A stretch of 8,093 nt of DNA from NCBI GenBank assembly GCA_023436495.1, contig JAEZIT010000020.1, positions 1 through 8,093 on the forward strand, in the 5' to 3' direction. The notes under the pieces were generated by a model. It was not told the DNA's origin and did not search any database. It worked only from the letters and a program-made list of their open reading frames with translations. Position 1 is the stretch's first letter; the number at the start of each line of letters is the position of its first letter. The position numbers and the translations under genes are program-made. Shown in pieces: positions 1-6,349 of the stretch. This DNA is from Acidobacteriota bacterium (GTDB lineage: Bacteria; Acidobacteriota; Blastocatellia; Pyrinomonadales; Pyrinomonadaceae).

Positions 1-43
1 AAGCAAAGCTTCGCCGCAAATAGGGCGGCTGAGCCGCATAGCC
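1..43. other. Hairpin-rich window edge that does not read as GH92
   Basis: In the GH92 frame the family normally continues after the DGK-IH segment with something like NYTVFSLWDTYR, but here the frame gives AAQPPYLRRSFA. The bases contain three small inverted repeats packed together: AAGC-AAA-GCTT, GCCGC-AAATAGG-GCGGC and GCGGC-TGA-GCCGC. This may be an assembly-edge artefact, a dispersed hairpin repeat inserted in the gene, or a divergent GH92 segment. Confidence 0.35.
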
Positions 44-1093
44 GGGCAACTGATGGATCTTCCCGTCATGTCCCTTGTATCTCCCGTCGACGTCATTAAA
101 GACGTTCGGGTGGATCATCGTATGGTACAGAGCCGTATAAAAATTCGTAGTCTGCTCGGGTGTGCCGCCGGAGACTTCTGTCTTCGAAAGCTCCTTGTTC
201 CACGCCGCCCTCGCCTCGGCCCGCACCTTGTCGAAATCCCAGCCGGGAAGCTCGGCAGCGAGATTCTTGCGGGCTCCTTCGATCGAGACGTAGGAGATCG
301 CGACTTTTACCATTAACTGTTGATCTCTAACATTCTTGAAGCTGAAGTTTGCTCTGATCGGATCTATTGGAAAGTAATCCGATTTAGCGAATCGTTCCGG
401 TGTCCATATCTCACCGTTCTTATGTTGAACAGTGGGCATAAACTCAAACTCGCTCGAAAACTCAACGACGAAATAGACCTTTTGGCTTTTTGCCCAAGAC
501 GAAGACTCGCGATAGCCTTGGATACCTCTGCGATTTGGCGTAATAGAGAATTTCCCATCAAGTAATTTGTCCCGCCAATTAATATCCAGAAGGACACGAG
601 GAATTCTATTTTCTGGAAAAGTATATCTGTGGAATCCAACTCGTTCTGTCGCGGTCAATTCGGCATGGATATTGTCATCAACGAGCTTTACCGAGTAGTA
701 ACCAGGCTCGGCTTTTTCGTTCGCGTGCGAGAATTTTGAAGCGTAACCGTTGACCGATTTGTCGCCTTCCTTTGCAAAGAACTGCGCTTCGCCGACGGTC
801 GGCATGAACAAAATATCGCAGCCGTCCGGAATGCCCGTGCCGCTCAGATGCGTATGCGAGAAGCCGTAGATGACGTCGTCGGAGTAGTGATAACCGCTGG
901 ATCCATCCCAGTTGTCGATGCGCGTGTCGGGCGAGAGCTGTACCATGCCGAACGGTACTGTGGCTCCGGGAAACGTGTGTCCATGCCCGCCTGTGCCGAT
1001 GAAGGGATTGACGTAGCGTGTGAGGTCACGGACCTGTCCGGCCACAGATACGACGAAAAACAAAGTGAGGAACGCGAACGCAGTCTTTTTCAT
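1..1093 (-). CDS. GH92-family alpha-mannosidase, secreted, N-terminal 364 residues (cut by window edge)
   Basis: Continuous minus-strand frame from ATG at 1093 with no stop before the window edge. It starts with a signal peptide (MKK, hydrophobic to about residue 18, likely cut near SVA|GQ) and no lipobox, so an exported soluble enzyme is expected. GH92 hallmarks follow in order: YVNPFIGTGGHGHTFPGAT (27-45), VPFGMVQLSPDTR (46-58), GFSHTHLSGTG (77-87), and LYHTMIHPNVFNDVDGRY (322-339) at the start of the (alpha/alpha)6 domain. Family members are usually about 750 residues, so roughly half is present; the C-terminal catalytic acid/base region is not visible. GH92 enzymes are calcium-dependent exo-alpha-mannosidases; linkage specificity cannot be read here. 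It lies 65 bases downstream of the GH20 gene on the same strand, behind two palindromes, with no clear Shine-Dalgarno. Residues from about 353 to the edge stop resembling GH92, and codons at about 315-650 are unusually A/T-rich. Confidence 0.9.
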   Translation of the reverse strand, partial: MKKTAFAFLTLFFVVSVAGQVRDLTRYVNPFIGTGGHGHTFPGATVPFGMVQLSPDTRIDNWDGSSGYHYSDDVIYGFSHTHLSGTGIPDGCDILFMPTVGEAQFFAKEGDKSVNGYASKFSHANEKAEPGYYSVKLVDDNIHAELTATERVGFHRYTFPENRIPRVLLDINWRDKLLDGKFSITPNRRGIQGYRESSSWAKSQKVYFVVEFSSEFEFMPTVQHKNGEIWTPERFAKSDYFPIDPIRANFSFKNVRDQQLMVKVAISYVSIEGARKNLAAELPGWDFDKVRAEARAAWNKELSKTEVSGGTPEQTTNFYTALYHTMIHPNVFNDVDGRYKGHDGKIHQLPGYAAQPPYLRRSFA

Positions 1094-1106
1094 ATGCAAA
1101 TTTTAA

Positions 1107-1128
1107 AAATGTGGTACGTACCACATTT
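1107..1128. promoter_or_regulatory. Perfect 22-bp palindrome upstream of GH92 gene (putative operator)
   Basis: The left half is AAATGTGGTAC and the right half is its exact reverse complement, with the axis between 1117 and 1118. It ends 13 bases before the GH92 start codon, where a bound repressor would block transcription or an mRNA hairpin would affect ribosome loading. A spacerless palindrome with a central ACGT is typical of operators for dimeric regulators such as LacI- or GntR-type sugar repressors; the regulator is not in the window. It is not followed by an uninterrupted T run on the minus strand (ATTTTTAAAATTT), so a terminator is less likely. Confidence 0.6.
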
Positions 1129-1133
1129 AAAAT

Positions 1134-1155
1134 AACGTGTCACATGTGACACATT
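1134..1155. promoter_or_regulatory. Second palindrome (16-bp perfect core at 1137-1152) in GH20-GH92 spacer
   Basis: The core GTGTCACATGTGACAC is its own reverse complement. Symmetry extends to 1134-1155 apart from one mismatched pair (1136/1153). The core begins just beyond the GH20 stop codon, and its axis lies 27 bp from that of the first palindrome. Its half-site differs from that of the first, so the two are not copies of one motif. It could be an operator for a second regulator or a 3'-end stabilising hairpin for the GH20 message. A CRP site is unlikely because the TGTGA/TCACA order is inverted. Confidence 0.5.
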
Positions 1156-1158
1156 CGA

Positions 1159-3444
1159 TCAGTGAACAAATTCCGCGCCGTACGCCTGCCTAAGGCCCTG
1201 TCCCTTGATACCCCAGCGAAAGCGGAAGTTGTGATCGCCTCCTCGATGGTTGTAACGGAGCGAGATGTTGTGCAAGCCTGCCTTCAGCGGAACTATAACC
1301 GAGCGTTTCTTGCTGTCTTTCGTGCCCGCGTCGTCAATGAGCTTCTCGTCGCCAAGATATAAAGCCGCGTCCCAGGTCGTATCGAGCTGGAGTTCGTAGA
1401 TGCCGTCCGCGGGGACCTTGAAATACCCGTCAAGGGTTGCGGTAAACGGCTTTTTTAGGTCGAAGCGCTGTGCAAATTGGTTTAGGAGGATCGAACGCGT
1501 TTCTCCGACCTCCGCCGCACTTTTAAGATCAGGGTTCTCGTTCGGTACCTCAAATTTGAAGTTGACGCCGGGCTTGGCCGCGTCAGTTTTATCGGGTTCG
1601 CGCATGTCGCGGCGGACGATGACGGCGCTGTATATTGCGCTGCGGCGGCTGGCCGGAGTGATGACCACGGTCTTCAGCTCCGTCATGCCGCCGGGCTGCA
1701 GTTCGATACGGATCGGTTTTGTATATTCGGCGGAATTGTCATCCGGTGGAGCACCGTCAACGGTATAAATTATCTTTGAACCGGGCGTGGTCTTGGTGAG
1801 TTCGATAACGGCCGCGCCGTCGTTGCCGACGATGACATTCGTGAGGCCCGCGGGTTCCGGGATGCGGTAATTCACATTCTGTTTATCGAGTCGTGCGAAA
1901 TGCGCACCTAACCGAACCATGAAATCCGCATAGTTCTTCGAATCCGGCTCCGACCACAATACCTCGCTCAGAGCGAGCATTCGCGGAAACACCATATATT
2001 CGACGTGCGACGGCGTCTTTATATATTCGGTCCACAAGTTGGCTTGGCCACCGATGACGTACTTTGCTTCTTCGGCGGTCAGCTCCGGCGGAACGGGATC
2101 AAAGCTGTAAACCTTTGACAGCGGCACGTACGAGCCAATATTTAGGGGCTCGTATGCAGGGTCGCCTTGGCCATAATCGAAATATACGAAATCGGTCGGC
2201 GTCATGATTACATCGTGTTTGGCTTTTGCGGCTTCGATGCCTCCTTTCATGCCGCGCCACGACATAACGGTCGCGTTCGGCGCAAGGCCGCCCTCAAGGA
2301 TCTCGTCCCAGCCGATGATCTTTTTGCCCTTTGAATTAACGAATTTTTCCATCCGCTGCACGAAATAGCTTTGCACCTCGTGCTCATCCTTCAGGTTATG
2401 CTTCTGCTTTAATTCCTGAACGAACGCCGATTCTTTCCAATGGTCCTTGAGCACTTCGTCTCCGCCGATATGTATATAGGGCGAGTCAGGGAACAGCGCG
2501 ATCGTTTCCGTCAGCACGTCTTCTAAGAATTTGAATGTTTCTTCGGTCGGGCAGAATACTTCCTTAAAGATCCCCCAAGTTGTTTGGACCTTGTATTGGT
2601 AATCAGACTTACACCCAAATTGTGGGTAGGCTGTCAACGCGGCGGAGGCATGGCCCGGCAATTCAATCTCGGGAATGACCGTAATGTGCCTTTCCTTGGC
2701 GTATTTAACGACCTCTTTGATGTCTTCCTGCGTATAAAAGCCTTCGACCGGAATGCCGTCGCCGATGTATGGCGAAAGGTTGCGCTCCTTAACGGTTTCC
2801 GGCCGCTTCGAGCCGATCTCGGTGAGCTTCGGGTACTTCTTGATCTCGATCCGCCATCCCTGGTCATCGGTCAAATGCCAATGGAACGTGTTGAATTTAT
2901 ACTGCGACATAAGGTCGATGTACTTCTTCACGAAACTTACCGGCCAGAAATGCCGGCTTGGGTCGAGGTGCATGCCGCGGTAGCGAAATCGGTTCGCGTC
3001 GTCGATAGTAACGGTCGGAACAGCCGCCGAACCTTTAGCATCGACCGGAATGAGCTGGCGAAAGGTCTGGACCGCGTAGAACAGACCGTCGGAACTCGGG
3101 GCGGACAGGGTTGCCCGATCCGATGTCACCTCGATACGGTAACCGTCGTTTTCTGTCGATGCGTTATCGCCGGTAGAAAGGGCTATCTCAGTCACCTTGC
3201 CGGATGCTCGGGCGACGATCTTCGGTTCGATCCCGTGACTGGTTTTCAAAATCTCCTGGAGAAATTTTGCAGTTTGTTTATCCGAAGATCTGGCGACTAT
3301 GCGCGTCTGGGCGTCGAGCGTAAAATCGCCTTCACCGAGCTGGACCGAGCGCGGCTTCGGGATGATGTTTATATCGTTGGTCTGGGCCGCAGACGCTGAT
3401 ACAAGAAAAACGGAGAAGACAAACAGAATTGATAGCTTTCTCAT
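1159..3444 (-). CDS. Secreted GH20 beta-N-acetylhexosaminidase with C-terminal PA14-like domain
   Basis: 761 residues, complete, ATG to TGA. It removes terminal beta-linked GlcNAc (or GalNAc) from glycans or chitooligosaccharides by substrate-assisted catalysis. A signal peptide (1-20, SASAA|QT) without a lipobox predicts export. Residues about 24-150 form the GH20b N-terminal domain (INIIPKPRSVQLGEGDFTL). The TIM barrel spans about 153-500: GMHLDPSRHFWP with substrate-binding R164, FNTFHWHLTDDQGWRIEI, PEIELPGHASAAL, the catalytic pair D329-E330 in IHIGGDEVLKDHW, W396, and GGQANLWTEYI. Residues about 535-610 look like the chitobiase/hexosaminidase C-terminal domain (IIYTVDGAPPDDNSAEYTKP). Residues about 625-760 resemble PA14, a beta-sandwich often used for carbohydrate binding (YLGDEKLIDDAG, PLKAGLHNISLRYNH). 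No strong Shine-Dalgarno precedes the start, but the signal peptide fits this ATG. The GH92 gene follows on the same strand. Family assignment is near certain; the natural substrate is inferred. Confidence 0.96.
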   Translation of the reverse strand: MRKLSILFVFSVFLVSASAAQTNDINIIPKPRSVQLGEGDFTLDAQTRIVARSSDKQTAKFLQEILKTSHGIEPKIVARASGKVTEIALSTGDNASTENDGYRIEVTSDRATLSAPSSDGLFYAVQTFRQLIPVDAKGSAAVPTVTIDDANRFRYRGMHLDPSRHFWPVSFVKKYIDLMSQYKFNTFHWHLTDDQGWRIEIKKYPKLTEIGSKRPETVKERNLSPYIGDGIPVEGFYTQEDIKEVVKYAKERHITVIPEIELPGHASAALTAYPQFGCKSDYQYKVQTTWGIFKEVFCPTEETFKFLEDVLTETIALFPDSPYIHIGGDEVLKDHWKESAFVQELKQKHNLKDEHEVQSYFVQRMEKFVNSKGKKIIGWDEILEGGLAPNATVMSWRGMKGGIEAAKAKHDVIMTPTDFVYFDYGQGDPAYEPLNIGSYVPLSKVYSFDPVPPELTAEEAKYVIGGQANLWTEYIKTPSHVEYMVFPRMLALSEVLWSEPDSKNYADFMVRLGAHFARLDKQNVNYRIPEPAGLTNVIVGNDGAAVIELTKTTPGSKIIYTVDGAPPDDNSAEYTKPIRIELQPGGMTELKTVVITPASRRSAIYSAVIVRRDMREPDKTDAAKPGVNFKFEVPNENPDLKSAAEVGETRSILLNQFAQRFDLKKPFTATLDGYFKVPADGIYELQLDTTWDAALYLGDEKLIDDAGTKDSKKRSVIVPLKAGLHNISLRYNHRGGDHNFRFRWGIKGQGLRQAYGAEFVH

Positions 3445-3517
3445 AATTTCGAACAGATCTGAATTTGCAGGTTTTATTGTCGAGTCTTAGGAATTTTCGC
3501 ACAAAACCGCGGTTCGG

Positions 3518-3539
3518 CGAAATACCTTCGAATATTTCG
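3518..3539. repeat. Short inverted repeat in divergent intergenic region
   Basis: Arms CGAAATA and TATTTCG flank an 8-base spacer that itself holds the palindrome TTCGAA. It lies in the 177 bases between the divergently transcribed GH20 gene and the secreted-protein gene, so it could be an operator serving either. It does not match the palindromes at 1107-1155. No convincing -35/-10 pair was found on either strand of this region. Confidence 0.35.
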
Positions 3540-3621
3540 GTATTGCGGTGTCTTTTTTAGTAAGGCGAAGACACTGTCAGATTCGATGGAGGGCAAAAAC
3601 CAAAAAAGGATGGTAGAAATA

Positions 3622-4494
3622 ATGAGAACTTTTACAATCACAAATACTCTGTTCATATTCGCTTCAGCAATCATGCTCATCATTCCTGGCGCCGTCGACG
3701 CGCAGTTCAAGGTCGTTGAAAAAGCCAGCTTATTCGACAACATTTACAAGGAAGAGCTCCGGCCGTTCGATTTTTCGGACAAATACTATAAAGATAACGG
3801 GGTGGCCGCGGATCTCATAAAGGGTCGGCGAAGCGGTGCCGATGGCATGTCAGTGTTCGATCACAACGACGATCCGAATCACCGCGGTGTTCGTATAACA
3901 GAGACGCATCCGGCATATGGCCCGGACGGCGCGTTGATCTACTGGAACCAATACGGCAATTTCGGCAAGGACGCCTTCTCGGACGACCGGGCCGGTACTT
4001 ATGCGGAGAATCTGGCAAACGCCTCACCGATATATTTTTTCCCAAGCGTCATTAGGGAAGGTTGGGAACGTCAGGCGGCTTTGCTGGAGATCGGTGAAAA
4101 CTATTTCAAGAATAACCCGCTGGGGCTGGCCGTGGTAATACTGGTCGAATATACGGAGAAGGCGGGTACCGATGAGGGACGAAGAATACTTGCCGGATTT
4201 GAGGCGAGAAACGGCACCTCGTTTGACGGCACCCCGATCATCAAAACAACAGGAGATATTTTGACACTTGCGAGGGAGCAATTGGTTCGGCTAAAGGTAC
4301 GTGGTGAAGACGACCCGACTCAAATGCCTTATATTGCTGCAAAAGCAATTCGCGAGCCGGGCGGCGGGTCGATAGCACCGGATGCATTTCTGCACTTAAC
4401 GCTTGGAAATGACCGCGAACCTCTGCCTGCCGAGATTAAATTTAAGGCGATTTTCGAATGTTATAAGTCTAGCATTTCATGTCAGAAATGGTGA
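3622..4494 (+). CDS. Secreted protein of unknown function (290 aa)
   Basis: The family is not recognised. The start is placed at ATG 3622 because it gives a clean signal peptide (MRTF, hydrophobic core about 9-24, likely cut at VDA|QF after residue 27) behind an AAAAGGA ribosome-binding site ending 11 bases upstream. In-frame ATGs at 3586 and 3610 would only add a charged leader. There is no lipobox Cys. The mature part is polar and acidic, with an Asp/Asn/Gly-rich stretch (about 72-120: VFDHNDDPNHRG, HPAYGPDGALIYWNQYGNF) followed by an apparently helical segment (about 145-225, REGWERQAALLEIGENYF). Its only two cysteines, C280 and C287, lie in the last 11 residues and could form a disulfide. 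It is the sole plus-strand gene, divergent from the GH20 gene, and ends just before a strong terminator. A link to glycan use is possible only by proximity. Confidence 0.8.
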   Translation: MRTFTITNTLFIFASAIMLIIPGAVDAQFKVVEKASLFDNIYKEELRPFDFSDKYYKDNGVAADLIKGRRSGADGMSVFDHNDDPNHRGVRITETHPAYGPDGALIYWNQYGNFGKDAFSDDRAGTYAENLANASPIYFFPSVIREGWERQAALLEIGENYFKNNPLGLAVVILVEYTEKAGTDEGRRILAGFEARNGTSFDGTPIIKTTGDILTLAREQLVRLKVRGEDDPTQMPYIAAKAIREPGGGSIAPDAFLHLTLGNDREPLPAEIKFKAIFECYKSSISCQKW

Positions 4495-4507
4495 GCATGA
4501 AGTCATG

Positions 4508-4544
4508 AAAAGAGCCGCAGGCAAAAGCGGCTCTTTTTCTTTTT
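4508..4544 (+). terminator. Intrinsic terminator of the secreted-protein gene
   Basis: An 11-bp perfect stem, AAAAGAGCCGC (4508-4518) with GCGGCTCTTTT (4527-4537), has an 8-base loop and a T-rich tail (TTTTT C TTTTT, 4534-4544). It starts 13 bases after the stop codon at 4492-4494. The opposing rluD gene ends at 4543, so the structure also lies just beyond rluD, but the minus-strand T run is only four bases. It should therefore work mainly on the plus strand and perhaps weakly in both directions. Confidence 0.92.
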
Positions 4545-5526
4545 AAAGTAGCTCCAGCAGCTGGGAAAGCTCGTCGGGAAGCCCGGAGCTGAACGAAAGG
4601 CGCTCTCCTGTCTCCGGATGAACAAACGACAGCTTTTCGGCGTGCAGGAAAAAGCGGCCGAGTCTTTGGACCGCCTGTTTGATCTTTATATCGGCAATGT
4701 TGTTATCGCGGCCTTCGTTATAGGTTTCGTCGCCGACGACGGGATGATTGACAGATGCGAGATGCACGCGGATTTGGTGCGTTCGGCCGGTCATGATCTC
4801 CACGTCCAGGAGTGTGAATTTTTCAAATCGCTGACGAACCTTCCATTTTGAGAGGGCATGCCGGCCGTCTGCTGCAACGGTCATCTTCGTCCGGTGCCAG
4901 CGGTCGCGCGCGATGGGACGCTCGATCCTGCCGGTACTCGCGGCAACGCTGCCGTGAACCAGAGCAACGTATGATTTGTAAACTTCCCGGCCACTGAATT
5001 GGGCAGATAATGCTTCGTGGGTTTCGTCATCCTTCGCGACAACAATTAGGCCCGAAGTGTCTTTGTCTAGACGATGAACGATCCCGATCTTTGATTTCAG
5101 ATCCCTTATCCTTGATTGTTCGTCCGCGGACGCATCGATGCTTATTGCTTCGATCCCAAAATGATAAGCCAATGCATTCGCAAGAGTGCCGTTATGAACG
5201 CCGGCTCCGGGGTGAACGACCATTCCCGCGGGCTTGTTGATCACGGCCAGAAAATCGTCTTCGTAAACTATCTTGAGCGGTATATTTTCCGGCTCGAAGC
5301 GTGCGGCGGGTTCGTCGGAAAGTTCGACATCGACCTCATCGCCGGCGCGGAGCTTATATGATGGCTTGGCTACCTTATGATTAACGAGAACATCTCCGTT
5401 CTCAACTAATCGCTGCAGCCGTGAACGCGACCATCCGTCGATCTTTTGAGCGAGTAACGCATCGAGCCGCAATCCTGCGTCCGCGTCTCCGGCAGTGAAC
5501 GTGAATGATGAAGGGTCGTTCGTCAA
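4543..5526 (-). CDS. rluD: RluD-family 23S rRNA pseudouridine synthase (TTG start)
   Basis: 327 residues from a TTG at 5526, close to the usual ~325 of RluD. The family isomerises uridines in 23S rRNA helix 69 (1911/1915/1917 in E. coli). An S4 RNA-binding domain occupies about 18-70 (LRLDALLAQKIDGWSRSRLQ), followed by the RluA-type catalytic domain: INKPAGMVVHPGAG (96-109), HRLDKDTSGLIVVAKD (151-166) with catalytic D154, and TGRTHQIRVHLASVNHPVVG (246-265). The start was chosen because an in-frame ATG at 5613 would overlap lgt by 74 bases and add a 29-residue Cys/Arg/Pro-rich leader foreign to the family. The TTG instead follows the lgt stop by 13 bases, with AGG 7 bases upstream, and yields a normal N-terminus. 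It is last in the ileS-lspA-lgt cluster; an lspA/rluD-like neighbourhood is also known in Bacillus (lspA-ylyB). The exact target uridine, and so D versus another RluA subfamily, is inferred. Confidence 0.93.
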   Translation of the reverse strand: MTNDPSSFTFTAGDADAGLRLDALLAQKIDGWSRSRLQRLVENGDVLVNHKVAKPSYKLRAGDEVDVELSDEPAARFEPENIPLKIVYEDDFLAVINKPAGMVVHPGAGVHNGTLANALAYHFGIEAISIDASADEQSRIRDLKSKIGIVHRLDKDTSGLIVVAKDDETHEALSAQFSGREVYKSYVALVHGSVAASTGRIERPIARDRWHRTKMTVAADGRHALSKWKVRQRFEKFTLLDVEIMTGRTHQIRVHLASVNHPVVGDETYNEGRDNNIADIKIKQAVQRLGRFFLHAEKLSFVHPETGERLSFSSGLPDELSQLLELL

Positions 5527-5539
5527 TTCTGTGCCTGGT

Positions 5540-6349
5540 CTATGCGCCGCCGGCCGTCTGTCCCGAAGCTTTTCGCAATCGCATGAACATAAAAATAATG
5601 GCTCCGGCAGCAACGACCAGGCTGATTATCTGTGACGTAGAAAGCCCCGTCATAGTCGTCAAACCGAAAAGGTCACCGCGGGGGTCGTCACGAACAAATT
5701 CAATGAGGAACCGAAACAGTGCGTAGATTATGCCGTATGCGATCAGCACCTGTCCGTCGAATTTCTTCTTTCGATGAAGGTAGATGAGCAGTAAGAACAC
5801 AGCCGCCATAAAAAACGATTCGTAGAGCTGTGTCGGATGCAGGTAAAGATCGCTGCCGTCGGGACCGTAGATCGGGACGCCGGTATAATCGTGACCGGCC
5901 TCGGTAAAATGGACACCCCAAGGCAGGCCGGTCGGTTTGCCCCAACAACAGCCCGCGGCAAAACAGCCTTGACGGCCGAACGCCTGCCCAAGCGCAACGC
6001 CGGGCGCAAAAGCATCGGCGACCTTCCAGAACGGCAGTTTATAGAATCGGATCAGGACAACGAGCGCAATAAAGCCGCCCAGGAAACCGCCGTAGTAAAC
6101 GCCGCCGGAACGAAGGAAATCAAGCGTGAAGATCTGTACATTATCTTCGACAAAGAACATCAGGATCTTCGACCCGAGCAGTCCGCCGATCAGTATCCAA
6201 AGCCCGAGGTCGTATATCCGCTCGCGCGGAAGCCCATCGCGTGCGCCGAGCCGCGATGCGACGTACAGCGCAAGCAGCATCCCGACCGCGAGAAAAATGC
6301 CGTAAGTCGTGATGGGAAAACTTCCGATGCGGAATAATTCTGGGTACAT
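5540..6349 (-). CDS. lgt: Prolipoprotein diacylglyceryl transferase Lgt
   Basis: 269 residues, an integral inner-membrane enzyme that transfers diacylglycerol from phosphatidylglycerol to the lipobox cysteine of prolipoproteins, the first step of lipoprotein maturation. Several hydrophobic segments are visible (about 15-35, 48-67, 85-103, 113-130, 178-191, 200-220, 236-257). Family motifs are TTYG with Y16 (E. coli Y26), GRQGCFAAGCCWGKPTG with R126 (E. coli R143), HPTQLYES (171-178), and RFLIEFVRDDPRG with R213 and E217 (E. coli R239/E243). Two positions differ from the E. coli enzyme: the H103 site is Tyr in GGVYYGG, and the N146 site is Cys in GRQGC. As I recall, such forms are common outside Proteobacteria, so activity is expected. 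The ATG directly abuts the lspA stop codon, implying translational coupling. Confidence 0.97.
   Translation of the reverse strand: MYPELFRIGSFPITTYGIFLAVGMLLALYVASRLGARDGLPRERIYDLGLWILIGGLLGSKILMFFVEDNVQIFTLDFLRSGGVYYGGFLGGFIALVVLIRFYKLPFWKVADAFAPGVALGQAFGRQGCFAAGCCWGKPTGLPWGVHFTEAGHDYTGVPIYGPDGSDLYLHPTQLYESFFMAAVFLLLIYLHRKKKFDGQVLIAYGIIYALFRFLIEFVRDDPRGDLFGLTTMTGLSTSQIISLVVAAGAIIFMFMRLRKASGQTAGGA

Noticed and set aside
53..565. Two successive plus-strand open frames (87 and 81 codons)
   Set aside because: They are antisense to the GH92 gene, which reads continuously through the whole stretch with conserved motifs.
364..639. Possible frameshift in GH92, suggested by a 91-codon minus-strand frame in another phase
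   Set aside because: Translating the main frame through this stretch gives an unbroken, sensible protein joining the N-terminal and LYHT motifs, so no frameshift exists.
1101..1132. Intrinsic terminator after the GH20 gene
   Set aside because: The palindrome has no loop and the minus-strand tail is ATTTTTAAAATTT rather than a T run, and GH92 starts 13 bases later; an operator fits better.
1137..1152. CRP/FNR-type binding site
   Set aside because: The CRP consensus is TGTGA-N6-TCACA; here the half-sites are in the inverted order TCAC-AT-GTGA, so it is not a standard CRP site.
2584..3399. 271-codon open frame on the plus strand
   Set aside because: It lies wholly antisense to the GH20 gene, whose catalytic motifs are unambiguous on the minus strand; the plus-strand translation shows no family features and reflects codon bias of the real gene.
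3445..3621. Sigma-70 promoters for the divergent genes
   Set aside because: Partial -35/-10 look-alikes exist on both strands, but none combines good hexamers with 16-18 base spacing.
5837..6337. 166-codon plus-strand open frame opposite lgt
   Set aside because: Antisense shadow of a clearly identified lgt; composition and lack of motifs argue against a real gene.
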